From the NCBI RefSeq assembly GCF_010091925.1, contig NZ_WVID01000012.1, positions 1 to 64,000 of the forward strand: a DNA stretch of 64,000 nucleotides, given 5' to 3'. The position numbers were made by a program, and so were the translations under genes. The notes beneath the pieces were generated by a model that did not search any database, had not been told where the DNA came from, and worked only from the letters and a program-made list of their open reading frames with translations. This DNA is from Nostoc sp. B(2019) (GTDB lineage: Bacteria > Cyanobacteriota > Cyanobacteriia > Cyanobacteriales > Nostocaceae). Below are positions 26,494-36,225 of this stretch, piece after piece (position 1 is the stretch's first letter; each line of letters starts with the position of its first letter).

Positions 26494-26838
26494 TTACCAG
26501 CCTTGCTCTGCTTGTTGGGAAACGTAAGTAGCTACCTCTAAAATTTCCTGAGAGCTTAACTTGCTTCTGAAGGCAGGCATAGCATTTTTACCATTCTGCA
26601 CTTGGTAGATAATTGCCTGGATTGAGTCGTTATCATAATTTGCGAGGTACTTTGATAATGCTTCTTTTTTCAAGGTTTTGTGGTTAATGAGGATGTTACC
26701 ACCACCTATATGGCAAGAAGCGCAGTTAGCATTAAAAATTTTTGCACCGTTGGGTGTTTCAGCAGCTAATGCTGGACGAACAAATGTTAATTTGGACAGA
26801 GCGATCGCTAATAGCAAGATTAATAAAAGTATTCTCAA
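26494..26838 (-). CDS. petJ: Cytochrome c6
   Basis: A 114-residue precursor. The signal peptide ends near ALA (about 24-26), giving a mature protein of 88 residues beginning AETPNGAKIF. The heme motif is CASCH (39-43) and the sixth ligand is Met in NAMPAF (Met87). Cytochrome c6 carries electrons in the thylakoid lumen from cytochrome b6f to photosystem I, and is the alternative to plastocyanin, used when copper is scarce. It lies beside petE, psbV2 and psbV on the same strand. Confidence 0.95.
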   Translation of the reverse strand: MRILLLILLLAIALSKLTFVRPALAAETPNGAKIFNANCASCHIGGGNILINHKTLKKEALSKYLANYDNDSIQAIIYQVQNGKNAMPAFRSKLSSQEILEVATYVSQQAEQGW

Positions 26839-27283
26839 GAAATTCTCCTCGTAACAAGCCTCAGCAACTACAGTTGCTAACCGCTATGTGTACTTTACCC
26901 CACGATGCTCTAGTCTCCATAGAGTATAAACGCGACTAATTCCTGATTTAGCCAAATTTGCTCAAAATTGACGGTAACGAGTAATCCCTTCTATCACCAC
27001 GCGGCGTTTAGCATTTTAGTCAGGGATAGGACTCATTACCGCCCTTTATTAGGCATTGGAGACTGGGAAGATTTGGTTAAAAACCCGCCTCTGGTGAGCG
27101 TAATTCTTCAATCTTAAAGAAGGTTAAAATCTCGCCCCTCATGGATAGATTTCTTCTCCAGTACCTAATCGCTATTACCCAGCCTCCTTTATCCATTTTG
27201 TCTGCCACCTTAAGACTATGGCGTTTTGCTTTTCGCTAATGCTAACAAGCAAGGAAAATCATCTGATGCCAAAAATGCTGTGT
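26839..27283. other. petJ upstream region
   Basis: About 445 bp between the petJ start and the petE stop. It must hold the petJ promoter, so petJ is not simply a continuation of the petE transcript. No gene is seen. I could not identify a copper-responsive operator with confidence. Confidence 0.4.
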
Positions 27284-27703
27284 CTAGCCTTCAACAGTGA
27301 TTTTGCCAACCATACCAGCACCACGGTGAGGTTCACAGTAGAAGGTGTATTCACCAGCTGGTGCGTCTGCGGGGAAGGTAGTTGTTTGCTTTTGACCAGG
27401 ACTCATCATCAACTGCTTGTGAGACAGACCTTTTGCTAAATCGGCACTCTTAGTAGGATTTTTAGCAGCATCAAACACAACGTTGTGGGGAGGAACTTTG
27501 TTGTTCACCCATTCAATTGTGTCGCCTGGCTTAACGGTCAACTTGGCAGGTTCAAATGCCAGCATTCCTTTATCACTACCCAATTTTACCTGGTATGTTT
27601 CAGCCGCAGCGCTGGGAGTAAAAACAGCGAAGCTACTAACAACTACAAGGACTGTTAACACAGCTAGACCAAAGCGTCGCCAGCTAGCAGCAATTAATTT
27701 CAT
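27284..27703 (-). CDS. petE: Plastocyanin
   Basis: A 139-residue precursor. The signal peptide ends after SAAA (about 31-34), leaving a 105-residue mature protein. The copper ligands are His73 (PPHN), Cys123 (FYCEPH), His126 and Met131 (GAGM). It transfers electrons from cytochrome b6f to photosystem I. In Anabaena/Nostoc, petE is known to be copper-induced. The 236-bp gap before it (27704-27939) would hold the promoter. Confidence 0.97.
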   Translation of the reverse strand: MKLIAASWRRFGLAVLTVLVVVSSFAVFTPSAAAETYQVKLGSDKGMLAFEPAKLTVKPGDTIEWVNNKVPPHNVVFDAAKNPTKSADLAKGLSHKQLMMSPGQKQTTTFPADAPAGEYTFYCEPHRGAGMVGKITVEG

Positions 27704-27939
27704 GGCTCTCTCCTAACAAATAGTTTTATTTTTCCTTTTTTATTTTAAATAAAATCAACACCAAATATGACAATCTGTCGTAGATGCAATTTTTTTTTTC
27801 AATAATGGGGAGCAATCAACAGTAAAAAATTGTGCAATCGATAATAAATACTAGACTGCTATACACCAAAAAGCCTATAAAAAGAGTTAAAGAATAAAAA
27901 AAGTATTTTTATTATTGTTTAAAAATAGTCCTTGGCTTC

Positions 27940-28431
27940 TCAAAAATTTTCCGTACCCCAACCAGGAGCCTTTTGTGCTGCTGTGAGCACGAAAGCAGCT
28001 AAACTTTCTACCTGCTGTTGCGATAACAAGCTAGAAGGCATCTGACGACACCAATAGGTTTCTTCACTACCATCGTAGGTCATGGGTTGGCGCATAAAGC
28101 TAACAAGAGCATTAATGCGATCGCGAGGGGGATTAGCACCCTTAAGTGTGTTCAGAGATAGAGACACTAGCGGATCTGGTAAAGTTGCGCCGCCAACATG
28201 ACAATTAAGGCAGTTGGTTTCAAACAGTTTTTTGCCCGCAGATAATTCTTGTGGTGAAAACAGACGAGTATTGCCCTGTTCATCCAGTTCTAAAGCAATT
28301 GGCTCAGTAACATGCAAATATCGGACTATATAGGGGTCAATACTTGCAGCTTGAGCGGGTAAGCTATGGCTGAAATAAACCACAAAGGCAAAGACTAAAA
28401 CTAGGAAACGAGCCAAAAAGCGACACAGCAT
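27940..28431 (-). CDS. psbV2: PsbV2-type c-type cytochrome
   Basis: A 163-residue precursor with a signal peptide to about residue 28 and a heme motif CLNCHVGG (74-78). It aligns with cytochrome c550 through SAGKKLFETNC, RINALVSFMRQPMTYDG and PGWG. In c550 the distal heme ligand is His of EIHPS; here that place reads ETYWCRQMP, with Cys128 and no His. The PsbV2 protein of Thermosynechococcus is reported to use His/Cys coordination, so this gene is assigned to that family. Function in vivo is not settled. The gene is directly downstream of psbV. Confidence 0.87.
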   Translation of the reverse strand: MLCRFLARFLVLVFAFVVYFSHSLPAQAASIDPYIVRYLHVTEPIALELDEQGNTRLFSPQELSAGKKLFETNCLNCHVGGATLPDPLVSLSLNTLKGANPPRDRINALVSFMRQPMTYDGSEETYWCRQMPSSLLSQQQVESLAAFVLTAAQKAPGWGTENF

Positions 28432-28687
28432 CAGAAGCTAGGGAGTATATTGTGGAGCGATCGCCTAAATGTAGGAAATTTTATCCCATTTAATCTGTCA
28501 AAATTCTGAGTTCTCAGTCCTGATTCTGGAGAAAAAAGTCAAGAATCAGCACCGAGACATAACGAAGTCTGAAAGTCTTTCTTGAATGCGCTCAAGTCTC
28601 AGGACTCAGAACTCAGGACTTCCGGGACAGTAAGGGCAGAATTGCCCCGCCCCTACATCACACAATACGGCGATTTATCGTTGTGAT

Positions 28688-29179
28688 TTAGTAATATATT
28701 TTACCTCCTCCCCACTTAGTGCCAACAATTTTTGGTTGCAAGAGAATATGACCAGCGATCGCCTCCAAGTCATCATCCGTCAGATTTCGCATTGCTGTGA
28801 AAATATCTGCGCTCTTGATACTGGGGTGTATTTCAGAAATCTCTTCTTCCCCATCGTAAGTAGTGGGATTTTTCAGGTAGTCCACCAAGCCTTCAACATT
28901 ATTACGGTTTGGTGTTGCAAGTGCCAAGTCCTCTGGAGTAAGTCCTACGTTTTGGTTTGTCTTAGTAACTCCCCCAGCATGACATTGGGCGCAAGCGTAA
29001 TTAAATAAGCGTTTGCCTTCTTTAACTTGTTTTAGGCTGAGTACGACGGTATCACCCTGAGCATTTAATGGTACTGTTCGGGTAGCTTCGTCAAGTTCCA
29101 CCGCTGTCGCGCTACCGACAATCAGCTGAAACGTGAGTAAAACAGTAACCACAACAACGCCAATTAGTCTTCTAAACAT
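28688..29179 (-). CDS. psbV: Photosystem II extrinsic cytochrome c550
   Basis: A 163-residue precursor with a 26-residue signal peptide. In mature numbering the heme motif CAQCH falls at Cys37, Cys40, His41 and the distal ligand of EIHPSIKS is His92, exactly as in known PsbV. The protein stabilises the manganese cluster of photosystem II on the lumen side. The end KWGGGKIYY is the conserved C-terminus. It is transcribed toward psbV2; the 256 bp between them hold a repeat-like CAGGACTCAGAACTCAGGAC run. Confidence 0.97.
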   Translation of the reverse strand: MFRRLIGVVVVTVLLTFQLIVGSATAVELDEATRTVPLNAQGDTVVLSLKQVKEGKRLFNYACAQCHAGGVTKTNQNVGLTPEDLALATPNRNNVEGLVDYLKNPTTYDGEEEISEIHPSIKSADIFTAMRNLTDDDLEAIAGHILLQPKIVGTKWGGGKIYY

Positions 29180-29315
29180 GTTTCCCCTTAAAGATTTTGA
29201 CGCTCAACACAGCTAGCTAATAAAGCGATTCTCAATCTCCATGCTGCTAATTGTTAATTGCTAATGGCTCATTGTTCTTTGTCATTAGCGATTAGCCAAA
29301 GTCTAAAATAGCCCT

Positions 29316-29531
29316 TCAGGTGACTCCGGTATCGCCCACCGAGTCGCTAGTACCTTTTGGGTGTATTTCAGACAATATTTGCGAAATAATTGCCTTTGCA
29401 TCTTCTAACGCCAAACGGGTCTTTTGGTGTTTATAGGCAATTCCTAGTTGGTCGCACAGAGAAAACACTTTTTCTACAGGAATACTGTAGTCTGCTGCTA
29501 TCTCTGCGATCGATAGGTCTGCAAAACCCAT
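29316..29531 (-). CDS. Small helix-turn-helix-like cyanobacterial protein
   Basis: A 71-residue protein. IAEIAADYSIPVEKVFSLCDQLGI has a helix-turn-helix spacing similar to the N-terminal domain of translation initiation factor IF-2, which explains frequent annotation as IF-2-like. It is too short to be IF-2. The tail is polar (HPKGTSDSVGDTGVT). Nucleic-acid binding is likely but unproven. It lies upstream of psbV on the same strand. Confidence 0.65.
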   Translation of the reverse strand: MGFADLSIAEIAADYSIPVEKVFSLCDQLGIAYKHQKTRLALEDAKAIISQILSEIHPKGTSDSVGDTGVT

Positions 29532-29725
29532 AATGTTTGTTAACTGACAGATAGAGATTGAGTCGCTGTAATACCAATATCACGTTAAGAGTGCAATTTG
29601 TTGCCCAAAATCCGGTAGCGTCTCAGTTGGGGATCAAGAAGGTAGTACTGCGGGTTAGCCAGTGAAGCACAGACGTGGGTGATATGAGAGCGGTATGCTC
29701 GTTTCGCTGTTGCTAGAACACTAAT

Positions 29726-30253
29726 TCAGTATCCAAATTGAACCCTTGTGTCCATCCACCCATAGGCAATTTCATTAAGTTGAGTATTCCCTCTTTCGAT
29801 TTGCTTCTCGTAAACCTTCTGACCACCCAGGGCTTCGTAAAACCTACACGCCGAGTTATCTGCCAACACCCACACTAGCATTGAGTGAATATCTGTCTGA
29901 GCAAGTCTCTTTAAGAGAACCATAAACAAGCGATATCCAATGCCGTGCCGTTGATGAGTCTTAAGAATATAGATAGCGTTGATTTCACCTTTGTATATGG
30001 GGTTCCCTGTACGCTCCAGACCTCCATTAGCAAAACCAACAATCTGTCCTAACGCGTCAACAGCAACGTATGTAAACTGCTGAGTGTCTTTTGCACTCCT
30101 CAAGATTTCCTCCCAGCCACGCTCACGTTTTTCATAGGACAGTTGAGCTAGATAGCTGTCTGGTACAATGCCACGATAGGTTGTTTGCCAAGTGTCTACA
30201 TGAACTCGTGCAATTACGGGTACATCTTTTAAGGTGGCTTCTCTCAGAAGCAT
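29726..30253 (-). CDS. GNAT family N-acetyltransferase
   Basis: A 175-residue protein with the four GNAT blocks: IARVHVDTWQTTYRG at the start, GFANGG, the acetyl-CoA loop HQRHGIGYRLF (R/Q-x-x-G-x-G/A pattern) and NSACRFYEALGGQKVYEK, typical of small-molecule acetylases. The substrate is unknown. It lies 40 bp after the ABC permease gene stop on the same strand, so it may be read through from that operon. Confidence 0.85.
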   Translation of the reverse strand: MLLREATLKDVPVIARVHVDTWQTTYRGIVPDSYLAQLSYEKRERGWEEILRSAKDTQQFTYVAVDALGQIVGFANGGLERTGNPIYKGEINAIYILKTHQRHGIGYRLFMVLLKRLAQTDIHSMLVWVLADNSACRFYEALGGQKVYEKQIERGNTQLNEIAYGWMDTRVQFGY

Positions 30254-30292
30254 CAGATGGATCTCCTAGTATTTTAATTTTGAATTGCCTAC

Positions 30293-31129
30293 CTAACCTT
30301 TACCCCCAGTAAACGTCACACTTTGAATAAAGTAGCGGTTGAAAAAAGCGTAAATGCCTAAAGCTGGCAAGGTGAACACCATAGAAGCTGCCATAATGTA
30401 ATTCCAATAGCTGATGTATTGACCTTTGAAGGTGTTCAGCCCCAAAGGTAGGGTAAACATTTCTGGGTCAAATAGGATAACTATCGGCAGCAAGAAATTA
30501 TTCCAACTACCCATGAATACAAAAACCGCCTGTGCTGCTAGTGCTGGTTTTGCTAGAGGTAAGACAATATGTCGGAAAATTCCAAAGGTGTTTAAGCCAT
30601 CTAGTTGAGCGGCTTCTTCTAGTTCTTTAGGAAAATTGACAAAAAACTGCCGCATCATGAAGATAAAAGTGGCATTAACCATGCTAGGTACAATCATGCC
30701 CTGATAAGAATTCAGCCAGCCGATCGCTTTTAAAATCAAAAATGTCGGAATCAGAGTGATTTGCGCCGGTACTGCCAGCACTGCCAAGATTAGGAAAAAC
30801 CAAAAGCGTTTGCCCACAAAGCGCAGCCTCGCCAAGGCATAACCCGCCATTGAATTTAACAACAAGTTAAAAATAGTGACGCTGACAGCAATTACCACAC
30901 TGTTGAATAACCAGCGCCAAAATAACGGTTCTTGCAGGAAGATTTGCCTATAGTTATCGAGAGTAAAATTCTTGGGGAAAAAATTGGGTTCACCGCTAAC
31001 AATTTCTGTAAGCGACTTAAATGATGCTGAAAGTGCCCAGAGAAAGGGAATCAGAGTAATCAGGGCATAGAGTGTCAGTAATACGTATAACAGTACTTTG
31101 AGCCAGGACGAGCCAGAGATTTTAGTCAA
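30293..31129 (-). CDS. Sugar ABC transporter permease, MalG type
   Basis: A 278-residue protein with six transmembrane helices. The EAA loop EELEEAAQLDGLNTFGIFRHIVLPL-type block (about 165-190) docks the ATPase. A TTG start at 31129 overlaps the stop of the first permease in a TTGA arrangement, so translation is coupled. It works with 31126-32166 and the binding protein 32338-33597 as an uptake system for a carbohydrate (CUT1 class). The ATPase is not in this window; CUT1 systems often share one encoded elsewhere. Confidence 0.88.
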   Translation of the reverse strand: MTKISGSSWLKVLLYVLLTLYALITLIPFLWALSASFKSLTEIVSGEPNFFPKNFTLDNYRQIFLQEPLFWRWLFNSVVIAVSVTIFNLLLNSMAGYALARLRFVGKRFWFFLILAVLAVPAQITLIPTFLILKAIGWLNSYQGMIVPSMVNATFIFMMRQFFVNFPKELEEAAQLDGLNTFGIFRHIVLPLAKPALAAQAVFVFMGSWNNFLLPIVILFDPEMFTLPLGLNTFKGQYISYWNYIMAASMVFTLPALGIYAFFNRYFIQSVTFTGGKG

Positions 31130-32166
31130 ATCCTATCGCCTCCAAAAAGTCGCCGCTGAATCAGAGTAATAGTAATAATAACTGCCGCTAGTAAAAAGGC
31201 GATCGCAGCAGCATATCCCATCTGCAAATTACGAAATACAGCTTGGTAAATTAACAGCACCACAGTCAAAGTGGCGTTGTTTGGCCCGCCAGTACCACCA
31301 GAAAAGATATAAGATTGGTCAAATAATTGAAAAGTGCCAATTACCCCTATTGCTATCACAAAGAAAGTTACAGGCTGGAGCAAAGGAATAGTGATGCGGA
31401 TAAACTTTTGCCACTCATTAGCTCCATCAAGTTCTGCCGCCTCGTAAAGTGTTTGCGGAATATCTTGCAACGCTGCCAAATAAATCACCATGTAAAACGG
31501 CGCGGTTGACCATATATTCATCAGCATAATGCCTTTGAGCGCAACTGCTGGGTCGCCTAACCAGTTATAGGTGGGCAGTCCCACAAAAGCAAGAAAATAG
31601 TTTAGTAGCCCATCGGTGTTATAAATCCACATGAAGATGAGCGTCAGTACTGCTGAAGAGGTGACTGTTGGCAAAAAATAAAGGATGCGCCACCAATTTT
31701 TGCCACGAATCCCAGAGTTGAGAGTTACTGCCAGAATTAAAGCTAGGACAGTTTGAGTTGGCACAACAATTGCTACATATTCTGCTGTGTTTCTCAAAGC
31801 AATCCAAACCCGTTCATCTTCAACTAAGCGCGTGAAGTTCCGCAAACCGATGAATTCGTACTCGATACCGCCGAGAAGTTGGACTTTTTGCAGGGAAAGA
31901 AAAACGGCGTAGAGAATAGGTAAAACTACAAAAGTCCCCAAAACTAGAATGGTGGGCATCATAAATATGTACCCAGCCAAGTCTTCTGTGATATTCCACC
32001 TGGGGTTACTGCGCCATCTACTAAATAATTGGGTCAACATCGTAATGTTGATGACTAACATCGTAATGTTTATGGTCAAGATCGTAATGTTGATGACCAA
32101 CATCGTAATGTTGATGACCAACATTGTAATCTTGATGACTAACATTACGACATTCATAAAGAACAT
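31126..32166 (-). CDS. Sugar ABC transporter permease, MalF type, with repeat-extended N-terminus
   Basis: The conserved protein starts near MLTQLFSRW (ATG 32040) and has six helices and the EAA loop LYEAAELDGANEWQKFIRIT. The frame continues upstream to 32166 and encodes six seven-residue units of the type MLVINIT, generated by a 21-bp tandem repeat. Every unit of that type but one opens with an in-frame ATG. The extra 42 residues are hydrophobic and unlike family members. Which ATG is used cannot be decided from sequence. The gene is second of three: binding protein, this permease, MalG-type permease. Confidence 0.85.
   Translation of the reverse strand: MFFMNVVMLVIKITMLVINITMLVINITILTINITMLVINITMLTQLFSRWRSNPRWNITEDLAGYIFMMPTILVLGTFVVLPILYAVFLSLQKVQLLGGIEYEFIGLRNFTRLVEDERVWIALRNTAEYVAIVVPTQTVLALILAVTLNSGIRGKNWWRILYFLPTVTSSAVLTLIFMWIYNTDGLLNYFLAFVGLPTYNWLGDPAVALKGIMLMNIWSTAPFYMVIYLAALQDIPQTLYEAAELDGANEWQKFIRITIPLLQPVTFFVIAIGVIGTFQLFDQSYIFSGGTGGPNNATLTVVLLIYQAVFRNLQMGYAAAIAFLLAAVIITITLIQRRLFGGDRI
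32038..32166 (-). repeat. 21-bp tandem repeat at the permease gene start
   Basis: Six imperfect copies of a 21-bp unit encoding the heptapeptide MLVINIT (with variants MLVIKIT and ILTINIT). The unit length keeps the frame open, so copy-number change would alter the N-terminus without a frameshift. Confidence 0.85.
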
Positions 32167-32337
32167 TCAAACATTTGCCACAAACATTTGAATAGTTACC
32201 TATGAGTGTTTAAGGTTTGTAATGAACGCTTTAGCAAAACGAACAAACTTGTCAAGTGTAGACGCAAAGCGGCTTGTCGTCAGATATCGCCTGAGATAAT
32301 TTAGAGAGAGTTAGTAGTTGTACCCTTTACCCTTTAG

Positions 32338-33597
32338 CTACTCCATTGCTTTAATTTGCTTATTAGCTTCATTCTGCGCTCTTAGCATCGCCTGCTTTAA
32401 TGGTTGTTGCCCTAGCAAAGCGCTAACAAACTGGTTATCAAAGTTGTTGACAATCGCCGCTGGATACTTGCCTACCTGCCACGGTGTAGCGTAATTAACC
32501 CCGGTTACTAATGGCGATCGCAAGGGGTCTTGGTCATAACCCAATTTTTCTGCTACTGATTTACGTGTAGGCAGTGCAAATCCTGTTCCTGTCCACTTCT
32601 GCATACCTTCTTTACCGGTGAGATAAGAAATCAACTCCCAAGCTTCGGCTTTATGCTGCGCTTGCTTGTTCATTACATAGGCAACGGTAAATACCATTGT
32701 GCCTTTCTTGTTATTTATACTTGGTATTTCTGCGGTAGCAAACTCCAATTTGGGAAAGGTTTCGGTTAAATAGGGAATTGCCCAGTTGCCTTCAATTACC
32801 ATTGCCACTTTTTCTTGGCCAAACATCTCACTACCTGAGTTTGTGCCTACATCAGATTTTTGTGCCGAGGAGCGGTCTTTTTGATACTGGTCTACTACTA
32901 GCTGTAAACCCTGCATACCTGCCGTACTGGCGAAAGTAGCATAACCCTTTTGGTCAACGACATGCCCGCCAAAGGCTTTGATTTTGTAAGCTTGACGTGC
33001 CAATTCTGGAATTTCGCCAAAACCGTATTTGTTAAGTTTGCCTGTCAACTTTTGGGAATAAGTACGTAATTCATCCCAAGTAGCTGGCGGATTACTCAAG
33101 CCAGCAGCAGCGAATGCTTTTTTGTTATAAAACAAGGCAAGAGTAGAATAGTCTTTGGGAAGACCGTAAATTTGGTTCTGGTATTTGAAACTATCAAGTA
33201 GAGTATTCTCAAAGTCCGCTAGGTCAAATTCTGGGGTAATGTAAGCATCTAGCGGTTCTAAGACATTTTGACTCATCAAGAAAGGAGCTTCAAGAGCATC
33301 GAGATAAAAAACATCAGGCGCGGCTTCCCCAACCAAACGCGTTTTGATTACATCCATGTATTGGTCAGAAATCACCTCATACTTAACTTTGATAGTGGGG
33401 TGCTGCGCCTCAAAGTCTTGCAGTACTTGTCTCAAGAGCTTTTGTTCAACAGGAGAGCCTCCCCAACCACTGAGTTTAATGTTGACTGCTGTAGGTGCTG
33501 ACGGTTTGTTTAGTGATTGTAGGTTGTGATAACCAATAATAGTGATAGCGATCGCTATTATTAATCCCAAAAAGTTAAATAAACTTCTTTTGCTCAC
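32338..33597 (-). CDS. Extracellular solute-binding protein of a sugar ABC transporter
   Basis: A 419-residue protein with an N-terminal membrane segment (FNFLGLIIAIAITIIGY) that anchors it or serves as signal. There is no lipobox Cys there. The body has family-1 binding-protein features: VNIKLSGWGGSPVEQKLLRQ, DVFYLDALEAPFL and the LYNKKAFAAAGL segment. It delivers a sugar or sugar-like osmolyte to the permeases. Start GTG 33597 is taken from the frame. The ligand is not predictable. Confidence 0.85.
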   Translation of the reverse strand: MSKRSLFNFLGLIIAIAITIIGYHNLQSLNKPSAPTAVNIKLSGWGGSPVEQKLLRQVLQDFEAQHPTIKVKYEVISDQYMDVIKTRLVGEAAPDVFYLDALEAPFLMSQNVLEPLDAYITPEFDLADFENTLLDSFKYQNQIYGLPKDYSTLALFYNKKAFAAAGLSNPPATWDELRTYSQKLTGKLNKYGFGEIPELARQAYKIKAFGGHVVDQKGYATFASTAGMQGLQLVVDQYQKDRSSAQKSDVGTNSGSEMFGQEKVAMVIEGNWAIPYLTETFPKLEFATAEIPSINNKKGTMVFTVAYVMNKQAQHKAEAWELISYLTGKEGMQKWTGTGFALPTRKSVAEKLGYDQDPLRSPLVTGVNYATPWQVGKYPAAIVNNFDNQFVSALLGQQPLKQAMLRAQNEANKQIKAME

Positions 33598-33784
33598 GGA
33601 CGAATGACGGTTTCTCTCACCTAACTTAATATCTTTTGTAGCTAATAAATAATATTTGACTTCTCTAAAATTTTATTGAAAAATGCAAGCTAAAATAACG
33701 AAGAATTATCAACATTCTTGATACAAAGATTGAATCTTAGCACCTGGACTCTTGCTAGAATGCTTCACCCGTAGACGATAGTGT

Positions 33785-35227
33785 ATGAATTCTGTTCCAG
33801 CTGAAACTGCTACGCCTTTAACTTTAGAAATTTCCCAGATTGCCTCACCACCCACAGCACTTTATCCTACCTCACAACCCAGCCTCCCAATTTCTAAGGA
33901 TGCGATTCGCACCAGCTTGAGAGCCTCCACTGGGGATGCTGTTTTGTCAGCAGTTTTCTCTCTGACTACTGGTGGGATTTTGCTTTCTAATTTCTTGGTG
34001 GAGTTGGACGCCAGTCCAGTGGTATTTGGGATGCTGTCCTCTATTCCCATGATTGCGAATCTTATTCAGCCGTTGGGTGCTTACTTCTCTGAGAGCACTA
34101 CTAGCCGCTTTCAGTATTCCCTTTTGACTCATGGAATCTCTCGACCACTGTGGCTGATTTTAGTAATTGGCATTTTAGCCACAAGCTGGGGTGGAGTTAA
34201 TAATCATCAATTGGTGATATTGACGCTTTTGATTGTCTTGTTCACCCATCTTTTGGGAGGCCTAGGAAGCGCGGCTTGGCTAAGTTGGGTAGCTATGATA
34301 GTCCCTCGGCGATTGCGAGGTCGGTATTTCGGCTTACGTAACAGTGCCGCTAGCTTAACTAATTTAGTCTGCTTACCTTTGGCAGGTCTAGCTGTATCAC
34401 ACTGGTACGGAGGAACTCTACAAGGTTATGGAGTAGTTTTACTGGTAGGTATCGTGTTCGGGATTGTGGGAATAGGCTGTCAGTATTTCCAGGTAGATGT
34501 AAATCCGCAATTGCAAAACACTTATGTTGCTAAGTTATCTCAAAGTGAGATTCAGTCAAACGCTACAAAAAATGAATCTTGTGAGATATCTGAATCAATC
34601 TGTTTACCACAGCCGCCTACTTCCCAAAACCAGTTAAATAGCGGCATCTGGCAAAACACTAACTTTTTGATGTTCCTGCTTTATTTCGGCTTGTGGATGC
34701 TTGCTATTAATCTCAGCGCTCCTTTTTTTAATCTTTACATGCTGGACACGCTGGATATTGATGTAAGTTGGGTGACTATCTATAGTAGCCTGCAAGCAGG
34801 GGCGAATCTGCTGATGCTCATCCTGTGGGGCAAATTAGCAGACAAAATAGGTAATCGTCCCATCCTGATTTTCGTTGGTATTTTGGTTGCAGTTACACCA
34901 TTGCTGTGGCTGGGGATTGGTGCTAATCGCCTTGATCTCTGGGTATGGTTGCCACTATTACACATCTTCTGTGGCGGTACTGGGGCAGCAATTGACTTGT
35001 GCAATAACAATATGCAGCTAGGGATTGTACCAATTAAAAATCAGTCTATCTATTTTGCGATCGCAGCCGCCGTTGCTGGGGCAAGTGGTGCTTTAGGCAC
35101 AACTATAGGCGGCTTCATCGTCCAATTTGCCGAATCTGGAGGCTTACTAGGATTATTTGCTCTCTCTAGTCTATTTCGACTAGCAGCGCTTATTCCACTC
35201 ATGTTTGTCCAAGAGCCAGGGGGATGA
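33785..35227 (+). CDS. Major facilitator superfamily transporter
   Basis: A 480-residue protein with about 12 transmembrane helices and a polar central loop (about residues 240-285, with SEIQSNATKNES). The MFS loop-2/3 motif appears as RRLRGRYFGLRNSA, and the second half has the related GKLADKIGNRP loop, which is the standard G-x-L-a-D-r-x-G-r-r pattern. The N-terminal 40 residues are hydrophilic. It is a drug- or sugar-type MFS protein of unknown substrate, divergent from the ABC sugar operon with a 187-bp gap. Confidence 0.8.
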   Translation: MNSVPAETATPLTLEISQIASPPTALYPTSQPSLPISKDAIRTSLRASTGDAVLSAVFSLTTGGILLSNFLVELDASPVVFGMLSSIPMIANLIQPLGAYFSESTTSRFQYSLLTHGISRPLWLILVIGILATSWGGVNNHQLVILTLLIVLFTHLLGGLGSAAWLSWVAMIVPRRLRGRYFGLRNSAASLTNLVCLPLAGLAVSHWYGGTLQGYGVVLLVGIVFGIVGIGCQYFQVDVNPQLQNTYVAKLSQSEIQSNATKNESCEISESICLPQPPTSQNQLNSGIWQNTNFLMFLLYFGLWMLAINLSAPFFNLYMLDTLDIDVSWVTIYSSLQAGANLLMLILWGKLADKIGNRPILIFVGILVAVTPLLWLGIGANRLDLWVWLPLLHIFCGGTGAAIDLCNNNMQLGIVPIKNQSIYFAIAAAVAGASGALGTTIGGFIVQFAESGGLLGLFALSSLFRLAALIPLMFVQEPGG

Positions 35228-35398
35228 GCAGCACGAAGAAGCGAGAATGAGAAATTTTGTTGTATTGTCTCCGCTAAAAGTGTAGATTTTAAAAAACTTA
35301 CACCCCCAGTATTAGGAAAAGAAAGCGATCTTGCTCACAGATCACACCTGTTAACAAGAGCATCTGTTATCACAGCTAAAACCATCGCAGCTAACCGT

Positions 35399-36100
35399 AT
35401 GCTCAATCTACTTGTACTGATCAACTGGGCTTCTTTTGTTGCACTTATTTTTGGTGTGATCAATCCAAAACTGGTTTTGCTTGGTGAAAAACGCACCCGC
35501 CTCAAGAGCGCTGGTATATATTTAGGGCTATTTGTAACTTCTGGTTTCGCTATTGGAGTACTGTTTCCAAAATCAGCAAATCAAGCGCCCGAAATCAGAG
35601 CAGATGCGCCGCCTCAGTCAACACCTATCGCCAGTCCATCACCAACAGAAGCAAAGCGATCATTAACACCTATACTCAAACCAGAGGTAACACCAGCGCC
35701 CACACAGCAAAAGTCAGTAATTTTCAATTCAAGTGTGTGCAGCACAGGTGCTTATCTCCCGATCAAAGGAGCCAGTACTGCTCTTTACACAGTTTGCCAG
35801 TACATTAATACTAACTCAATCAAATCTGAGTCAGTAGCGTTGGTAACTGGCAAAAATGCAGAGAATGACGAGTTGGTTTTGGAGCTGCAAGCCGAAGCTG
35901 GGTTTGAAAGATTCATGTGGAGAGACTACAACCCTTTGGCAGATAAAAGCAAAGACGTGTGCATCGAATATGTAGATAAATCAGTTTCGTGTTTCAAATT
36001 CTCAAAAGAGCCAGATGAGGTCAGTTCCAGGCTACAGATCAAAACCCAACAACTTCTACCTCAGCAGAAGCACAATCTGCAACGCAATCTAATTTTGTAG
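35399..36100 (+). CDS. Membrane-anchored hypothetical protein
   Basis: A 233-residue protein with two hydrophobic segments (about 3-22 and 38-58), a Pro/Ser/Thr-rich linker (about 64-105), and an outside domain with a Cys pair (NSSVCSTGAY, CQYINTN) and a second pair (KDVCIEYVDKSVSCF). It appears to be a tethered periplasmic domain. No family recognised. Confidence 0.55.
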   Translation: MLNLLVLINWASFVALIFGVINPKLVLLGEKRTRLKSAGIYLGLFVTSGFAIGVLFPKSANQAPEIRADAPPQSTPIASPSPTEAKRSLTPILKPEVTPAPTQQKSVIFNSSVCSTGAYLPIKGASTALYTVCQYINTNSIKSESVALVTGKNAENDELVLELQAEAGFERFMWRDYNPLADKSKDVCIEYVDKSVSCFKFSKEPDEVSSRLQIKTQQLLPQQKHNLQRNLIL

Positions 36101-36225
36101 GTGTGTCTGTTGGGTTGTATAACATTTTTCTGCCTTCCTTGACATAAGTTAAATTTGAATACTAAGGGCAAAAGGAAGTCCCCAAGAATTAATTGAGGAC
36201 TCCATTGGTTTAGAGTTTGGCTGAG

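Noticed and set aside
32338-33597. Assigning the sugar ABC system to glucosylglycerol or maltose
   Set aside because: The binding protein lacks diagnostic residues I can name and no ATPase or sugar enzyme is adjacent, so the ligand is left open.
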